This document shows positions 49,786-58,712 of a DNA stretch of 64,000 bases, one piece after another (within the stretch, counting starts at the first letter, position 1; each line of letters opens with the position of its first letter). The position numbers and the translations under genes were made by a program. The notes below the pieces were generated by a model. That model had not been told where the DNA came from and ran no database searches. It saw nothing but the letters and a program-made list of their open reading frames with translations. The DNA comes from Bacteroidales bacterium (GTDB lineage Bacteria; Bacteroidota; Bacteroidia; Bacteroidales; F082), in the NCBI GenBank assembly GCA_017645275.1, contig JAGCPH010000015.1, positions 1 through 64,000 on the forward strand, in the 5' to 3' direction.

Positions 49786-50912
49786 TGGACGCCGACAGGA
49801 AACATATTGTCTTTCTCGCACGGTGGTATCCCCATCGCTACGACCCTATGTTCGGCCTTTTCGTACAACGGCATGCCGAAGCGGCGGCATTGTACAACGA
49901 CATCAGTGTGGTTTACGTCCATCCCGATAATCAAAATGGCATTGTCGATGAAACAATAAATAATGTCAGAACGATCAGGGTTTATTTCAAACAATCCAAA
50001 TCAAAGATTATCAACCTATTACGTTTTTTCAAAGCAAACAACAAAGCTTTAAAAAGACTGTGTAAGCCCGACATTATCCACGTCCACATCCTGACGCGTC
50101 TCGGCATCATCGCACGCTGGCAGAAACTGGTTCATGGCATACCTTATATTATTACAGAGCATTGGTCACGCTACCTTCCAGGCAATGATTTCAGCGGGTT
50201 CTTCAGAAAATGGGCAACAAAAATCGTTGTAAAACATGCTTCTGTGGTCACAACGGTCACCGAAAACCTTGCAAAAGCCATGCAAAACCACGGGTTGAAG
50301 AATCCTAATTACATGGTTCTACCCAATGTCGTCGACACCAATCTATTCCAGATAAAACCACACGAGAACGCTACTCCGAAGATAATACACATCAGCTGTT
50401 TTGAAGATAAGTCAAAGAATATCAGTGGATTACTCGAATCATTGAAGATTTTGAGAGATAAAGGCATCGCATATCAGGCAGTGCTCGTCGGCGACGGCAT
50501 GGATTACGAGGCCATGAAACAGAAAGCAACATTTTTGCACCTTAACGACAATGTCACTTTCACTGGAATGCTGCAAGGCCAGGAACTCGTCGATGTTTTA
50601 GCTTCCGGCGATTTCTTGGTACTCTCAAGCAATTACGAGAACATGCCTGTGGTTATTTTGGAAGCTTTCGCCTGCGGGTTGCCTGTCGTGAGCACCAATG
50701 TGGGCGGAATCTCCGAGATTGTCAACGAGAGCAACGGTTTGCTAGTGCCACCACACGATGCTGAAAAACTCGCCAATGCCATGCAGAAAATGCTCGAAAG
50801 CTATCAGAATTACGATGCTAACACGTTGAGAGACAGCATAATAAAAAAGTTTTCCAACGAAGCCGTCGGAAAACTCCTTAATTCGTTATACTCCACTACC
50901 CTATCACATTGA
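49785..50912 (+). CDS. glycosyltransferase family 4
   Basis: This 375-residue GT-B enzyme starts at a GTG that overlaps the lolA stop by 1 bp (MDADRKHIVFLARWYPHRYDPMFGLFVQRHAEA). The C-terminal GT4 half shows GMLQGQELVDVLASGDFLVLSSNYENMPVVILEAFACGLPVVSTNVGGISEIV, including the E-x7-E motif. It probably transfers a sugar in surface polysaccharide or glycolipid assembly; the acceptor is unknown. The last 9 bp overlap the convergent lpxC gene. Confidence 0.9.
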   Translation: MDADRKHIVFLARWYPHRYDPMFGLFVQRHAEAAALYNDISVVYVHPDNQNGIVDETINNVRTIRVYFKQSKSKIINLLRFFKANNKALKRLCKPDIIHVHILTRLGIIARWQKLVHGIPYIITEHWSRYLPGNDFSGFFRKWATKIVVKHASVVTTVTENLAKAMQNHGLKNPNYMVLPNVVDTNLFQIKPHENATPKIIHISCFEDKSKNISGLLESLKILRDKGIAYQAVLVGDGMDYEAMKQKATFLHLNDNVTFTGMLQGQELVDVLASGDFLVLSSNYENMPVVILEAFACGLPVVSTNVGGISEIVNESNGLLVPPHDAEKLANAMQKMLESYQNYDANTLRDSIIKKFSNEAVGKLLNSLYSTTLSH

Positions 50913-51821
50913 CACACCCATCTTCTTCACGATGAGCTTCACAAACTCAGTGTTCGAGAAGTGACCAGGTTTGTATGCTGTCACCTTGCCAATGATTGGC
51001 ATACCGAGCAGTGTAAGGTCGCCGACGAGGTCGAGCAGTTTATGACGTGCAGGCTCGTTCTCGAAGTACAACGTGACATTGTTGAGGATTCCACCTTCAT
51101 GCACTGCTATTGACTCCTTGTGGAACAAGTTGGCAACACGTTTCAGATCCTCTTCCGACACCTGTTTCTCAATGAAAACGATAGCATTTGAGAGGTCGCC
51201 GCCTTTGATGAGGTTGTGTGCGAGCAGCATCTCGAGTTCCTGGAAGAACACGAAGGTACGGCACATCGCAAACTCACTCTCAAATTCGCTGATGTCGGTC
51301 ATGTGTGCCTCCTGGACGTTCAAAACGCCTGATTTATAGTCGACTTTCACATCAATGCTGAACTTGTCAGCCGGCTCAACCACGAGTTCGCAACCCACTT
51401 TAGGGTGTGTATACACTATTCTTTTGGTGATTTTCAAGCATTTACGCTCAGCATCCTGCTCCTCATAGCCAGCTTCTTTCAATGCGTCGAACACTATTCT
51501 TGAGCTTCCGTCAAGGATTGGAGGCTCCTCGCAATTCAAATCGATAAGCACGTTGTCGATGTTCGAGGCTCTCAAAGCCGCCATGATATGCTCCACGGTA
51601 TAAATTCTCACGCCGTTTTGGGCGATGGTGGTGCCACGCGAAGTGTCGACCACGTTCTTCACCAACGCCTCAACGATAGGTTTGCCGAACAAGTCAACTC
51701 TTCTGAACTTGATGCCGTGATTGATCTCTGCAGGATGAAAAGTAAGTGTACCGCTTTGACCAGTGTGAAGTCCTGTTCCACTGATGCTTACACTTTTTTT
51801 GATAGTATGCTGTTTTTCCAC
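50904..51821 (-). CDS. lpxC: UDP-3-O-acyl-N-acetylglucosamine deacetylase, unfused
   Basis: This 305-residue zinc amidase catalyses the committed step of lipid A synthesis. Zinc ligands His78, His260 and Asp264 (ARHKLLD), general base Glu77 and His287 (KPGHFS) are all present. The start is GTG at 51821. In most Bacteroidota the gene encodes an LpxC-FabZ fusion of about 460 residues; here the chain ends at KKMGVSM right after the LpxC domain and the next gene overlaps it convergently, so FabZ must be elsewhere. It has its own promoter in the 48-bp gap after lpxD. Confidence 0.93.
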   Translation of the reverse strand: MEKQHTIKKSVSISGTGLHTGQSGTLTFHPAEINHGIKFRRVDLFGKPIVEALVKNVVDTSRGTTIAQNGVRIYTVEHIMAALRASNIDNVLIDLNCEEPPILDGSSRIVFDALKEAGYEEQDAERKCLKITKRIVYTHPKVGCELVVEPADKFSIDVKVDYKSGVLNVQEAHMTDISEFESEFAMCRTFVFFQELEMLLAHNLIKGGDLSNAIVFIEKQVSEEDLKRVANLFHKESIAVHEGGILNNVTLYFENEPARHKLLDLVGDLTLLGMPIIGKVTAYKPGHFSNTEFVKLIVKKMGVSM

Positions 51822-51849
51822 TTTAATTCTAAGTTACCGAAATAAAGTG

Positions 51850-51857
51850 CAAAATTA
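51850..51857 (-). promoter_or_regulatory. lpxC promoter (TAATTTTG)
   Basis: On the minus strand TAATTTTG lies between the lpxD stop and the lpxC GTG, about 28 bp before the start. lpxC can therefore be transcribed independently of lpxD. Confidence 0.55.
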
Positions 51858-51869
51858 CAAAATAATCTT

Positions 51870-52913
51870 TTACTTCGACAATAAATCTGCAAGTTTTTTC
51901 TCCAGCTCGGCGATTCTGTCTTCCAATCTTTCTATATTGCGTTGTCTTACAACGTCTTTCATGAATTTGTTATAATCGTAAGCTGGTGAGCCGATAATCG
52001 ATTTTCCAGGTGTGCTGACACCTTTTGTCAAACCGGCTTGCGGTCCTATGACTGTTCTGTCAGCTATCGTGAGATGTCCCGAAAGACCGGCCTGACCTGC
52101 TATGATGCAGTTTTTACCGACATGTGTCGAGCCTGAGATGCCGACCTGTGCCGCCATGGCAGTGTTTTCGCCAACTTCCACATTATGAGCGATTTGGATG
52201 AGGTTATCGAGCTTCACGCCGTCATGAATCTTCGTCGATTCCATTGTCGAGCGGTCGATGGTGGTGTTTGCACCGATTTCCACGTTGTCGCCAACCAAGA
52301 CATTGCCGATTTGTGGTATTTTCTTATATGTCCCGTCAGGTTGTGGGGCGAATCCGAATCCGTCGGCACCGAGCACTGCGCCCGCATGGATGATACAATT
52401 TTTGCCGATATGTGTCATAGCATAGAGCTTCACTCCAGCGTAAATCACTGTGTTATCGCCGATTACAGCGTCGTCGCCGATGTATGACTGCGGATAGATC
52501 TTCACGTTCTGGCCAATCTTCACGCGCTCGCCTATGTAAGCGAACTCACCGATGTAACAGTTGTCGCCAAATTCAGCATCAGCTGAGATGAACGCCTTTT
52601 CCGAGATTCCCACCTTATTATTAGTATACTCCTGATATATCCCAAGAAGCTGTGCGAACGAGTCGTAAGCGTTTTTCACACGAATCATGGTAGCTGTCAC
52701 CTTCTCGGTAGGCTCAAAGTCTTCATTCACAAGCACTATCGACGATTTCGTGTCATAAAGATAATGGATATATTTCGGATTTGCCAAAAAACTCAACATT
52801 CCAGGCGCACCATCCTCGATTCTCGCCACGTTACAAACCTTAGCTTCCGGGTCGCCCTCGACTTTTCCACCTAATAATGCCGCAATCTGGGCAGCTGTAA
52901 ACTCAACTTTCAT
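51870..52913 (-). CDS. lpxD: UDP-3-O-acylglucosamine N-acyltransferase
   Basis: This 347-residue trimeric acyltransferase has an N-terminal uridine-binding domain (~1-100: [28 protein letters not shown]) and a left-handed beta-helix of hexapeptide repeats (~105-310: [31 protein letters not shown]). The catalytic His lies in the [18 protein letters not shown] region. A C-terminal coiled coil follows ([19 protein letters not shown]). It adds the second acyl chain in lipid A synthesis. It overlaps the upstream gene by 4 bp and is followed by lpxC. Confidence 0.95.
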   Translation of the reverse strand: MKVEFTAAQIAALLGGKVEGDPEAKVCNVARIEDGAPGMLSFLANPKYIHYLYDTKSSIVLVNEDFEPTEKVTATMIRVKNAYDSFAQLLGIYQEYTNNKVGISEKAFISADAEFGDNCYIGEFAYIGERVKIGQNVKIYPQSYIGDDAVIGDNTVIYAGVKLYAMTHIGKNCIIHAGAVLGADGFGFAPQPDGTYKKIPQIGNVLVGDNVEIGANTTIDRSTMESTKIHDGVKLDNLIQIAHNVEVGENTAMAAQVGISGSTHVGKNCIIAGQAGLSGHLTIADRTVIGPQAGLTKGVSTPGKSIIGSPAYDYNKFMKDVVRQRNIERLEDRIAELEKKLADLLSK

Positions 52914-53398
52914 ATCAAAATGTCATTAAATTCTTTTTTAATAGCGATGACGGTTCTGTCAATATACGAATTCGATTTCGACGCCAAAATCTGTGCCATA
53001 GCCGACGCATCAGCCTCTGGATTGGCTCCGAAAGCCTCGTTGATGCCTTTCAATGACTCATCTTTTGTCAAAACGACCATCATCCAAAGCTCCTCGCTGA
53101 CGTAAAGACGCTGCGCGAGGTTATGTTCAAACTCGTCCTGAATGCCCTGAATCATCGCAAACTGAAGGTCACTGCGTGACATTCCTGGCATATAAACTCT
53201 TTTTATCAAGACCGAAAAACGTATTCTCTCAAGATAAAGCACAAGACGTTCAAACGCCTGAATCATAAGCGGGGCAACGGTTTCCGACACTCCGGCACTT
53301 TTCTTTTTACCTTTCTTGGTACCGAAAATGAAAAGGCCGCCGAAAACCACCAGTCCGACGATTATCAAGACCCATGTACTTGTACTCAACACGTTCAT
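52910..53398 (-). CDS. membrane-anchored protein of unknown function upstream of lpxD
   Basis: The protein has about 162 residues. It begins with one transmembrane helix ([17 protein letters not shown], ~10-27) and a Lys-rich stop-transfer (TKKGKKK), followed by a soluble helical domain ([51 protein letters not shown]). The longest frame begins with TTG at 53407; ATG at 53398 is preferred. I do not recognise a characterised family. The 4-bp overlap with lpxD suggests co-translation, possibly an envelope role. Confidence 0.7.
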   Translation of the reverse strand: MNVLSTSTWVLIIVGLVVFGGLFIFGTKKGKKKSAGVSETVAPLMIQAFERLVLYLERIRFSVLIKRVYMPGMSRSDLQFAMIQGIQDEFEHNLAQRLYVSEELWMMVVLTKDESLKGINEAFGANPEADASAMAQILASKSNSYIDRTVIAIKKEFNDILI

Positions 53399-53417
53399 CT
53401 TTCGCAATTTTAATCTG

Positions 53418-53425
53418 CAAATATA
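53418..53425 (-). promoter_or_regulatory. promoter of the 53398-lpxD genes (TATATTTG)
   Basis: The minus strand reads TATATTTG, an exact consensus, 19 bp before the ATG at 53398. Confidence 0.65.
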
Positions 53426-53485
53426 CTAATTTTTTCAATTTACAACAAAATTTTCAAACAAAAGTTTTCCTATCATAAAAATTCT

Positions 53486-53493
53486 TAATTTTG
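53486..53493 (+). promoter_or_regulatory. promoter of the aminotransferase (TAATTTTG)
   Basis: This is an exact consensus 39 bp before the ATG at 53533, divergent from the TATATTTG box at 53418. Confidence 0.65.
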
Positions 53494-53532
53494 CAGTCTG
53501 AAATAGTCAATAATTAATTTAAAAATAAAGAT

Positions 53533-54738
53533 ATGGGTACATTATCACAGAGAGTCCTCAACATGGCGGAATCAGCCACTTTGAAAATGACTCAGAAGAG
53601 CCGCGAACTCAAAGCTCAAGGCATTGACATCATTTCATTAAGCATCGGTGAACCTGACTTCAACACTCCTGTCAGCGCAAAACAGGCCGGTATCGACGCT
53701 ATCAACAACAACGACACGCATTATCCACCGGTACCAGGCACCCCGGCATTGCGTAAAGCCATCGCCGAGAAGCTTCGTCGCGACAACGGTTTGGATTACA
53801 AAGACACCGACATCATCGTGTCTAACGGCGCAAAGCAGGCCATCACCACCACATTCTTCGCTATTTTGGATAAAGGTGACGAGGTCATCATCCCGGCCCC
53901 ATACTGGGTGTCATATCCTGAAATGGTGAAGCTCGCCGACGGTACTCCTGTCTTCATCGAAACAACACCGGAGCAGCACTTCAAGATCAACGCAAAACAG
54001 CTCGAAGCAGCCATCACTCCAAAGACCAAGGCATTCATTTTCAGCACTCCTTGCAACCCAAGTGGTTCGGTTTACACCAAGGAAGAACTCGCTGCATTGG
54101 CCGAAGTGTTCAGAAAACACCCTGAGATCATCATCATCTCTGACGAAATCTACGAATTCATCCAGTACGAGCACAAACACGAGTCAATGGGTCAGTTCAC
54201 CGACTTGAAAGACCGTCTCGTCATCGTGAACGGCGTCGCTAAAGGTTACGCCATGACTGGCTGGAGAATCGGTTACATCGCAGCTCCTATGGCTATCGTC
54301 AACGCCTGCAACAAGATCCAGGGACAGTACACATCAGGTATCTGCACCATCTCACAGGCTGCTTCAGTGGCAGCAATGCAGCTCTCACCTGAGAATTCAG
54401 AGGAAGTCCAGAATATGTGCAAGGCCTTCAGAGCACGCCGCGACATGTTCTACAAACTCCTCATGGAGATTCCGGGCATCAAGTTGAGCTTACCGGCTGG
54501 CGCATTCTACATGTTCCCAGACGTTTCAGCATATTATGGCAAGTCGGACGGTGCCAAGATCATCAAGAACAGCGATGACTTATGCATGTACTTGCTTTAC
54601 AACGCTCACGTGGCTTGCGTGGCTGGCGGCGCTTTCGGCAACGACAACTGCATCCGTCTTTCATACGCCACATCTGACGACAAGCTCCGCGAGGCAGCAA
54701 AACGTCTCAAAGAAGCCTTTGCAAAACTGAGAGATTAA
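53533..54738 (+). CDS. class I aminotransferase (aspartate aminotransferase-like)
   Basis: This 401-residue PLP enzyme has the fold-type I family segments ISLSIGEPDFNTP, NGAKQAITTTFFAIL, PAPYWVSYPEM, FSTPCNPSGSVYTKEE, ISDEIYEFIQY and the lysine motif GVAKGYAMTGWRIGY. The C-terminus contains NCIRLSYATSDDKLREA with the carboxylate-binding Arg. This subgroup usually acts on aspartate or prephenate; substrate range is inferred. hldE-type kinase follows after 11 bp, probably in the same transcript. Confidence 0.92.
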   Translation: MGTLSQRVLNMAESATLKMTQKSRELKAQGIDIISLSIGEPDFNTPVSAKQAGIDAINNNDTHYPPVPGTPALRKAIAEKLRRDNGLDYKDTDIIVSNGAKQAITTTFFAILDKGDEVIIPAPYWVSYPEMVKLADGTPVFIETTPEQHFKINAKQLEAAITPKTKAFIFSTPCNPSGSVYTKEELAALAEVFRKHPEIIIISDEIYEFIQYEHKHESMGQFTDLKDRLVIVNGVAKGYAMTGWRIGYIAAPMAIVNACNKIQGQYTSGICTISQAASVAAMQLSPENSEEVQNMCKAFRARRDMFYKLLMEIPGIKLSLPAGAFYMFPDVSAYYGKSDGAKIIKNSDDLCMYLLYNAHVACVAGGAFGNDNCIRLSYATSDDKLREAAKRLKEAFAKLRD

Positions 54739-54749
54739 AACATTGAAAA

Positions 54750-55754
54750 ATGCCAAAAGACGACATCAAAGCTCTTTTTGAATCTTTCAACGGAAAGAGG
54801 ATATTAATAATAGGTGATGTTATGCTCGACCTTTACCTTAACGGTAAGGTCGAGCGTATCTCGCCCGAGGCTCCAGTGCCTATCGTGGCTGTCGGCAACC
54901 GTTTCCGTCGACTCGGCGGCGCTGCCAACGTGGCACAGAACATCAAAGCACTCGGCGCAGAGCCCGTTTTGTGCTCCATCATCGGCGACGACTCAAAGTC
55001 ACACGACTTCTTCGACCTCCTGAAAGAGCATAAGATGCCTAGCAATGGCATTATCAAAAGCAAGGAACGCCGTACCACCACAAAATACCGCATCATCGGC
55101 AACAACGCACAGATGCTGCGCGTCGACGACGAGGACACTTTCAACCTCACCGAAAACGAGTTTGCAGCTATCAGCGAGAAAATCGACGGCATCTTGTATC
55201 GTGAACGCATCGACGGCATCATACTGCAAGACTACAACAAAGGCGTGCTCACCGAACAGCTGATACGCCATACCATCAAACTCGCCAACGAGAAAAACAT
55301 ACCCGTCGGCGTCGACCCAAAGAAAAACAACTTCTTAGCATACGAGAACTGCACCCTCTTCAAGCCAAATCTGAAAGAGCTCAGAGAAGGCATCAGCATG
55401 GAGTTTCCGACCGACACCATTGAAGGTATCTTATTGGGCGTCAACGCATTACAAGACAAACTCCATTGCCGACTCGTGATGAACACCTTGTCGGAACGTG
55501 GCGTCCTGATCCAGGAAATGGTCAACGGCAAGAAGACGCATCACCACATCCCGGCGCATCTGCGTAAGATTGCCGACGTGTCAGGGGCTGGCGACACTGT
55601 TCTCGGAGTAGCCATGCTGTGCTTGGTTTGCGGACGTAGCGCCTACGACATCGCAGCCATCTCGAATCTTGCAGGAGGTCTGGTATGCGAAGAAATAGGT
55701 GCGGTGCCTATCAACAAGGAAAGACTTTTAAAAGAAACCGAAAAGATACAATAA
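54750..55754 (+). CDS. rfaE1: D-glycero-beta-D-manno-heptose-7-phosphate kinase
   Basis: This 334-residue PfkB-family kinase corresponds to the HldE N-terminal domain only. It shows ILIIGDVMLDLYLNGKVERISPEAPVPIV, RRLGGAANVAQNIKALGAEP and the catalytic anion hole DVSGAGDTVLGVAML. It phosphorylates heptose-7-phosphate for ADP-heptose, used in the LPS core or S-layer glycans. The nucleotidyltransferase domain is not fused and not adjacent. The PorT-like gene follows 27 bp downstream. Confidence 0.88.
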   Translation: MPKDDIKALFESFNGKRILIIGDVMLDLYLNGKVERISPEAPVPIVAVGNRFRRLGGAANVAQNIKALGAEPVLCSIIGDDSKSHDFFDLLKEHKMPSNGIIKSKERRTTTKYRIIGNNAQMLRVDDEDTFNLTENEFAAISEKIDGILYRERIDGIILQDYNKGVLTEQLIRHTIKLANEKNIPVGVDPKKNNFLAYENCTLFKPNLKELREGISMEFPTDTIEGILLGVNALQDKLHCRLVMNTLSERGVLIQEMVNGKKTHHHIPAHLRKIADVSGAGDTVLGVAMLCLVCGRSAYDIAAISNLAGGLVCEEIGAVPINKERLLKETEKIQ

Positions 55755-55781
55755 TACTGTATTTTTTACGTTAAAAGGTCT

Positions 55782-56606
55782 ATGAAGTTTAATTTGACAT
55801 CGATAAAAAGACTTGTTTTGCTCGTCGGAGTGTTGTTTTTCATCATCCCGCAGAGCCTTATGGCGCAGAAGCAGAAGCCGCAGAATCTGCGCACTTACGA
55901 CAACGAGCCATATCACTTTGGTTTTATAATCGCATTGAACAGAATGTATTATTCTTTCGATTATAAAGATAATTACCAAACAACTCCTATAAGTGGCAGT
56001 TTAATTCCTAAAACTGACGAAAGCCCTTATTATAACCGCGACTATACATATTTCACAAGGAGCATAACGCCTATGCGGAACGAAGGCTTCACCGTCGGTG
56101 TGGTGGGAAATCTGCGTTTAGGAAAATACTTTGATCTACGTCTCATCCCGTCGCTTAGTTTCGGCACCCGTACCATCAAATACGATTTCTACAAACTTGC
56201 CGACTTGGGAAATATGGCGAACAAGCAGAACACACCTTTCTCAATAGAAAAGTCCATCTTTTCAACTTTCGTGGAGCTCCCGTTACAGGTCAAATACAGG
56301 TCCAAACGTTTAAATAATATTGCAGCCTACGTTATTGCCGGAGGTAATTTCAAGATTGACCTAGCATCACAGAAAAAAGATAAAACCGAAGATGATGTGA
56401 TTAACAACATCAAGGTCAAACGCACCGACCTCGCAGCTGAAATTGGAGCAGGATTTGATTTTTACAACGGATATTTCAAATTTGGCATCGAGGCAAAGAT
56501 GAGTATTGGCCTGCTAAATATCCTGGATTCACAAAATATTATCTATGATACGAGTCTAAAAGGCATACAAAACAGAACTTTTCAGATATCTCTAACATTT
56601 GAATAG
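55782..56606 (+). CDS. porT: PorT-like outer-membrane protein (type IX secretion)
   Basis: This 274-residue protein has a signal peptide (ends LMAQ, ~30). The mature N-terminus NLRTYDNEPYHFGFIIALNRMYYSF resembles PorT/SprT, and the rest alternates strands typical of an 8-strand barrel, ending NRTFQISLTFE. PorT is required for type IX secretion and gliding. The three C10 proteases with sorting domains at 23-30 kb are likely clients. The assignment rests on the N-terminal pattern and topology; a generic PorT-fold barrel is the alternative. Confidence 0.7.
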   Translation: MKFNLTSIKRLVLLVGVLFFIIPQSLMAQKQKPQNLRTYDNEPYHFGFIIALNRMYYSFDYKDNYQTTPISGSLIPKTDESPYYNRDYTYFTRSITPMRNEGFTVGVVGNLRLGKYFDLRLIPSLSFGTRTIKYDFYKLADLGNMANKQNTPFSIEKSIFSTFVELPLQVKYRSKRLNNIAAYVIAGGNFKIDLASQKKDKTEDDVINNIKVKRTDLAAEIGAGFDFYNGYFKFGIEAKMSIGLLNILDSQNIIYDTSLKGIQNRTFQISLTFE

Positions 56607-56700
56607 TATGCCCGTATCATTTATATAATATTGATTATCAACATCTTATCTTATTTTTTCAAAATTTAAAAATTTTTCGTGTTGGTAACGAAAAAAGTTG

Positions 56701-56708
56701 TATCTTTG
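56701..56708 (+). promoter_or_regulatory. tRNA-Glu promoter (TATCTTTG)
   Basis: This is an exact consensus 24 bp before the first tRNA. No equivalent box precedes the second tRNA, so both are probably made from one transcript. Confidence 0.65.
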
Positions 56709-56732
56709 CAGCACTTTTTCGAGGAAGAAGTT

Positions 56733-56806
56733 GGTCTCTTCGTCTAGTCTGGTTAGGACGTCAGGTTTTCATCCTGGTAACTCGGGTTCAAATCCCGGAG
56801 AGACTA
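56733..56806 (+). tRNA. tRNA-Glu (anticodon TTC), copy 1
   Basis: The cloverleaf is complete: acceptor GGTCTCT with AGAGACT (one G-T pair at the end), D-arm GTCTAGTCTGGTTAGGAC, anticodon arm with loop TTTTCAT (TTC), T-arm CGGGTTCAAATCCCG. Discriminator A; CCA is not encoded (ACA follows). It is 74 nt and identical to copy 2. Confidence 0.95.
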
Positions 56807-56811
56807 CAAAA

Positions 56812-56893
56812 AGTCACTAGTCGTTAGTCGCTAGTCATTAGTAATTTTAGTCTCCTTAGACTAAAGACTAAAGACTAAAGACTAAGGACTAAA
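56812..56893. repeat. heptamer array between the two tRNA-Glu genes, ~11 units in two orientations
   Basis: Units agtcact, agtcgtt, agtcgct, agtcatt, agtaatt run one way, and gactaaa (three copies plus two variants) runs as the inverted version (TTTAGTC). The array fills almost the whole 89-bp tRNA spacer, and the two halves can pair into a hairpin (TTAGTC with GACTAA). Confidence 0.85.
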
Positions 56894-56895
56894 CC

Positions 56896-56969
56896 GGTCT
56901 CTTCGTCTAGTCTGGTTAGGACGTCAGGTTTTCATCCTGGTAACTCGGGTTCAAATCCCGGAGAGACTA
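56896..56969 (+). tRNA. tRNA-Glu (anticodon TTC), copy 2
   Basis: The sequence is identical over 74 nt to copy 1, starting GGTCTCTTCG and ending GAGAGACTA, with the same TTC anticodon and no encoded CCA. Only the heptamer array separates the copies. Confidence 0.95.
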
Positions 56970-57049
56970 CAAACTAAAAGAAAACGAGGTCAGAAAGATG
57001 GGCATTAATGCTTGTAGTTCTGGCTTTTTCAGTTTATAAACGAGAAATA

Positions 57050-57721
57050 ATGACGGGAATAATCCTCTTTGTTAAAAGAAAATCATTGACAATCAAGAGC
57101 TTGCTGGCTTTGATGGTTGTCACGGTTTTTTCGTTTATAAACGATGCGACACTTAATGCCCAAGAATTAGACTACCACTTCGGCGTGCGCGGCGGCGTGG
57201 GCATGTCAACGCTCTCAGGATTCCAGAACAACGGCCTTAAGCTCGGACTCACTGCTGGTGGCTATGCAAAATTCATTTTCAACGAAAACAACAGCATCGA
57301 CGTGGAACTCAGCTACTCTACAGGCGGCCAGCAGTCACAGAGATGGGTCGACAACAACGAGGCACAAGTCAAGATTTACAACAGATACAGCCTGCATTAC
57401 CTAAGCCTGCCCATACTATACCAATACTATTTCACCGATATTCTTGGAATCGAAGGCGGCTTGAACTTACGCTATTGCATGGCAGGAAGCCTGAAGTCGA
57501 AAATCGGCAACGATAGCTGGCATTCCGTAGATTTCGGCAAAGACAGCTACAACAGCTTCGACATGGGTCTCATCATGGGTGTTTATACCGAGAATTTCAT
57601 CCCGAGCGACCACTTTTTCGTCAGTCTGAGAGCCTATTTCGGCTTCATCGACGTGGTGAAAAACGTTGGCAGCAATAAAAATATCAACGTGCAAGTCAGC
57701 ATTGGATACATGTTCAAATAA
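57050..57721 (+). CDS. outer-membrane beta-barrel protein (PorT-fold)
   Basis: The protein has about 223 residues. The ATG at 57050 places a Sec signal correctly (KSLLALMVVTVFSFINDATLNAQ); the frame extends 14 codons upstream without a better start. The mature part begins ELDYHFGVRGGVGMSTLSGFQNNGLKLGLTAGGYAKF and continues as alternating strands (YSLHYLSLPILYQYYFTDILGIEGGLNLRY) to VSIGYMFK, the terminal-aromatic pattern of outer-membrane barrels. Function is unknown. lplA starts on the next base. Confidence 0.75.
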   Translation: MTGIILFVKRKSLTIKSLLALMVVTVFSFINDATLNAQELDYHFGVRGGVGMSTLSGFQNNGLKLGLTAGGYAKFIFNENNSIDVELSYSTGGQQSQRWVDNNEAQVKIYNRYSLHYLSLPILYQYYFTDILGIEGGLNLRYCMAGSLKSKIGNDSWHSVDFGKDSYNSFDMGLIMGVYTENFIPSDHFFVSLRAYFGFIDVVKNVGSNKNINVQVSIGYMFK

Positions 57722-58678
57722 ATGAAACCGCAGATTCAGTTAATCATTGGAAATCAATACAATCCGCACCTCAACTTGGCTGTGGAGAGTTCTTTGTTAG
57801 ACGAAGGCGACGCCGACGTCGTGACCATGTTTTTGTGGAAAAACCAGCAGACGGTGGTCTATGGCTACAACCAGAATCCGTTTACGGAATGCAATGTCGA
57901 GTTGTTATTATCAGAGGGTGGTTTCGCCGCCCGCCGCCGTACCGGCGGCGGCGCGGTATATCACGACCTGGGAAACCTCAACTTTTCATTTGTGGCAAAC
58001 AAGAATCATTATGACGTCGCAAAACAGATGAGCGTCATACAGAAAGCTTTGGAGATTTTCGGACTTAAAACCGAAGTATCGGGCCGCAACGACATACTCT
58101 TCGACGGACGCAAATTCTCTGGAAACGCCTTTGGAATATACAAAGACAGACGATTGCACCACGGCACCATTTTGATAAAAACCGATGGTGAAAAACTGTC
58201 GAAATATCTGAAAGTGAACCCCGCAAAGCTGCAGAAACACGGAGTGAAATCGGTGGCAAGCCGCATCATCAACCTCTCGGAGGTCGCCGGCATCACTTCC
58301 GACAGCATAATCCCTTATCTCTCAAAGGCTTTCGAAGAAGTTTACGAAGCAAAGGCAACGGTTATTGAATTTAACGACCTTCTTACCGATAAGGTGTTGA
58401 AAACCAGAGACTTATTCGCCTCCGACGAGTATCTTTTCGGAAAATGGCGCAACTTCCATGCGAAGAAGAGCGCACAGTTTGTATGGGGTCTGGTGGAACT
58501 CGACATGCAAGTCAACGAGGAAAAAGGCATCATCGAGAGCGTTTCCATTGCCTCCGACGGCCTTGAGCCCGATCTGATTGACGAGACCGAACAATTATTA
58601 ATAGGTGCAAGCATCAAAAAAGCCCCTGATTTCGGTCAAAACGAGGTCGCAAAAGACATTATCAGCCTCATTTATTGA
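57722..58678 (+). CDS. lplA: lipoate-protein ligase A
   Basis: This 318-residue enzyme attaches scavenged lipoate to dehydrogenase and GcvH lipoyl domains. It shows the conserved RRRTGGGAVYHDLGNLNFSF motif, GRNDILFDGRKFSGNAFGIYKDRRLHHGTIL and a C-terminal accessory domain. It starts directly after the preceding stop codon without a gap. Its 3' end lies 10 bp before the miaB promoter box. Confidence 0.93.
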   Translation: MKPQIQLIIGNQYNPHLNLAVESSLLDEGDADVVTMFLWKNQQTVVYGYNQNPFTECNVELLLSEGGFAARRRTGGGAVYHDLGNLNFSFVANKNHYDVAKQMSVIQKALEIFGLKTEVSGRNDILFDGRKFSGNAFGIYKDRRLHHGTILIKTDGEKLSKYLKVNPAKLQKHGVKSVASRIINLSEVAGITSDSIIPYLSKAFEEVYEAKATVIEFNDLLTDKVLKTRDLFASDEYLFGKWRNFHAKKSAQFVWGLVELDMQVNEEKGIIESVSIASDGLEPDLIDETEQLLIGASIKKAPDFGQNEVAKDIISLIY

Positions 58679-58687
58679 AATTTTTTG

Positions 58688-58695
58688 TAATTTTG
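58688..58695 (+). promoter_or_regulatory. promoter of miaB (TAATTTTG)
   Basis: This is an exact consensus 17 bp before the ATG at 58713, confirming the shorter miaB start. Confidence 0.65.
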
Positions 58696-58712
58696 CAGCC
58701 AAATTTAAGAAA

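Noticed and set aside
56812..56893. Repeat array considered as a CRISPR
   Set aside because: Units are 7 bp, contiguous and degenerate, with no spacers and no cas genes.
58605..58712. N-terminal extension of MiaB
   Set aside because: It lies within lplA and across the miaB promoter; the family begins at MKYFLLPLGCQMN.
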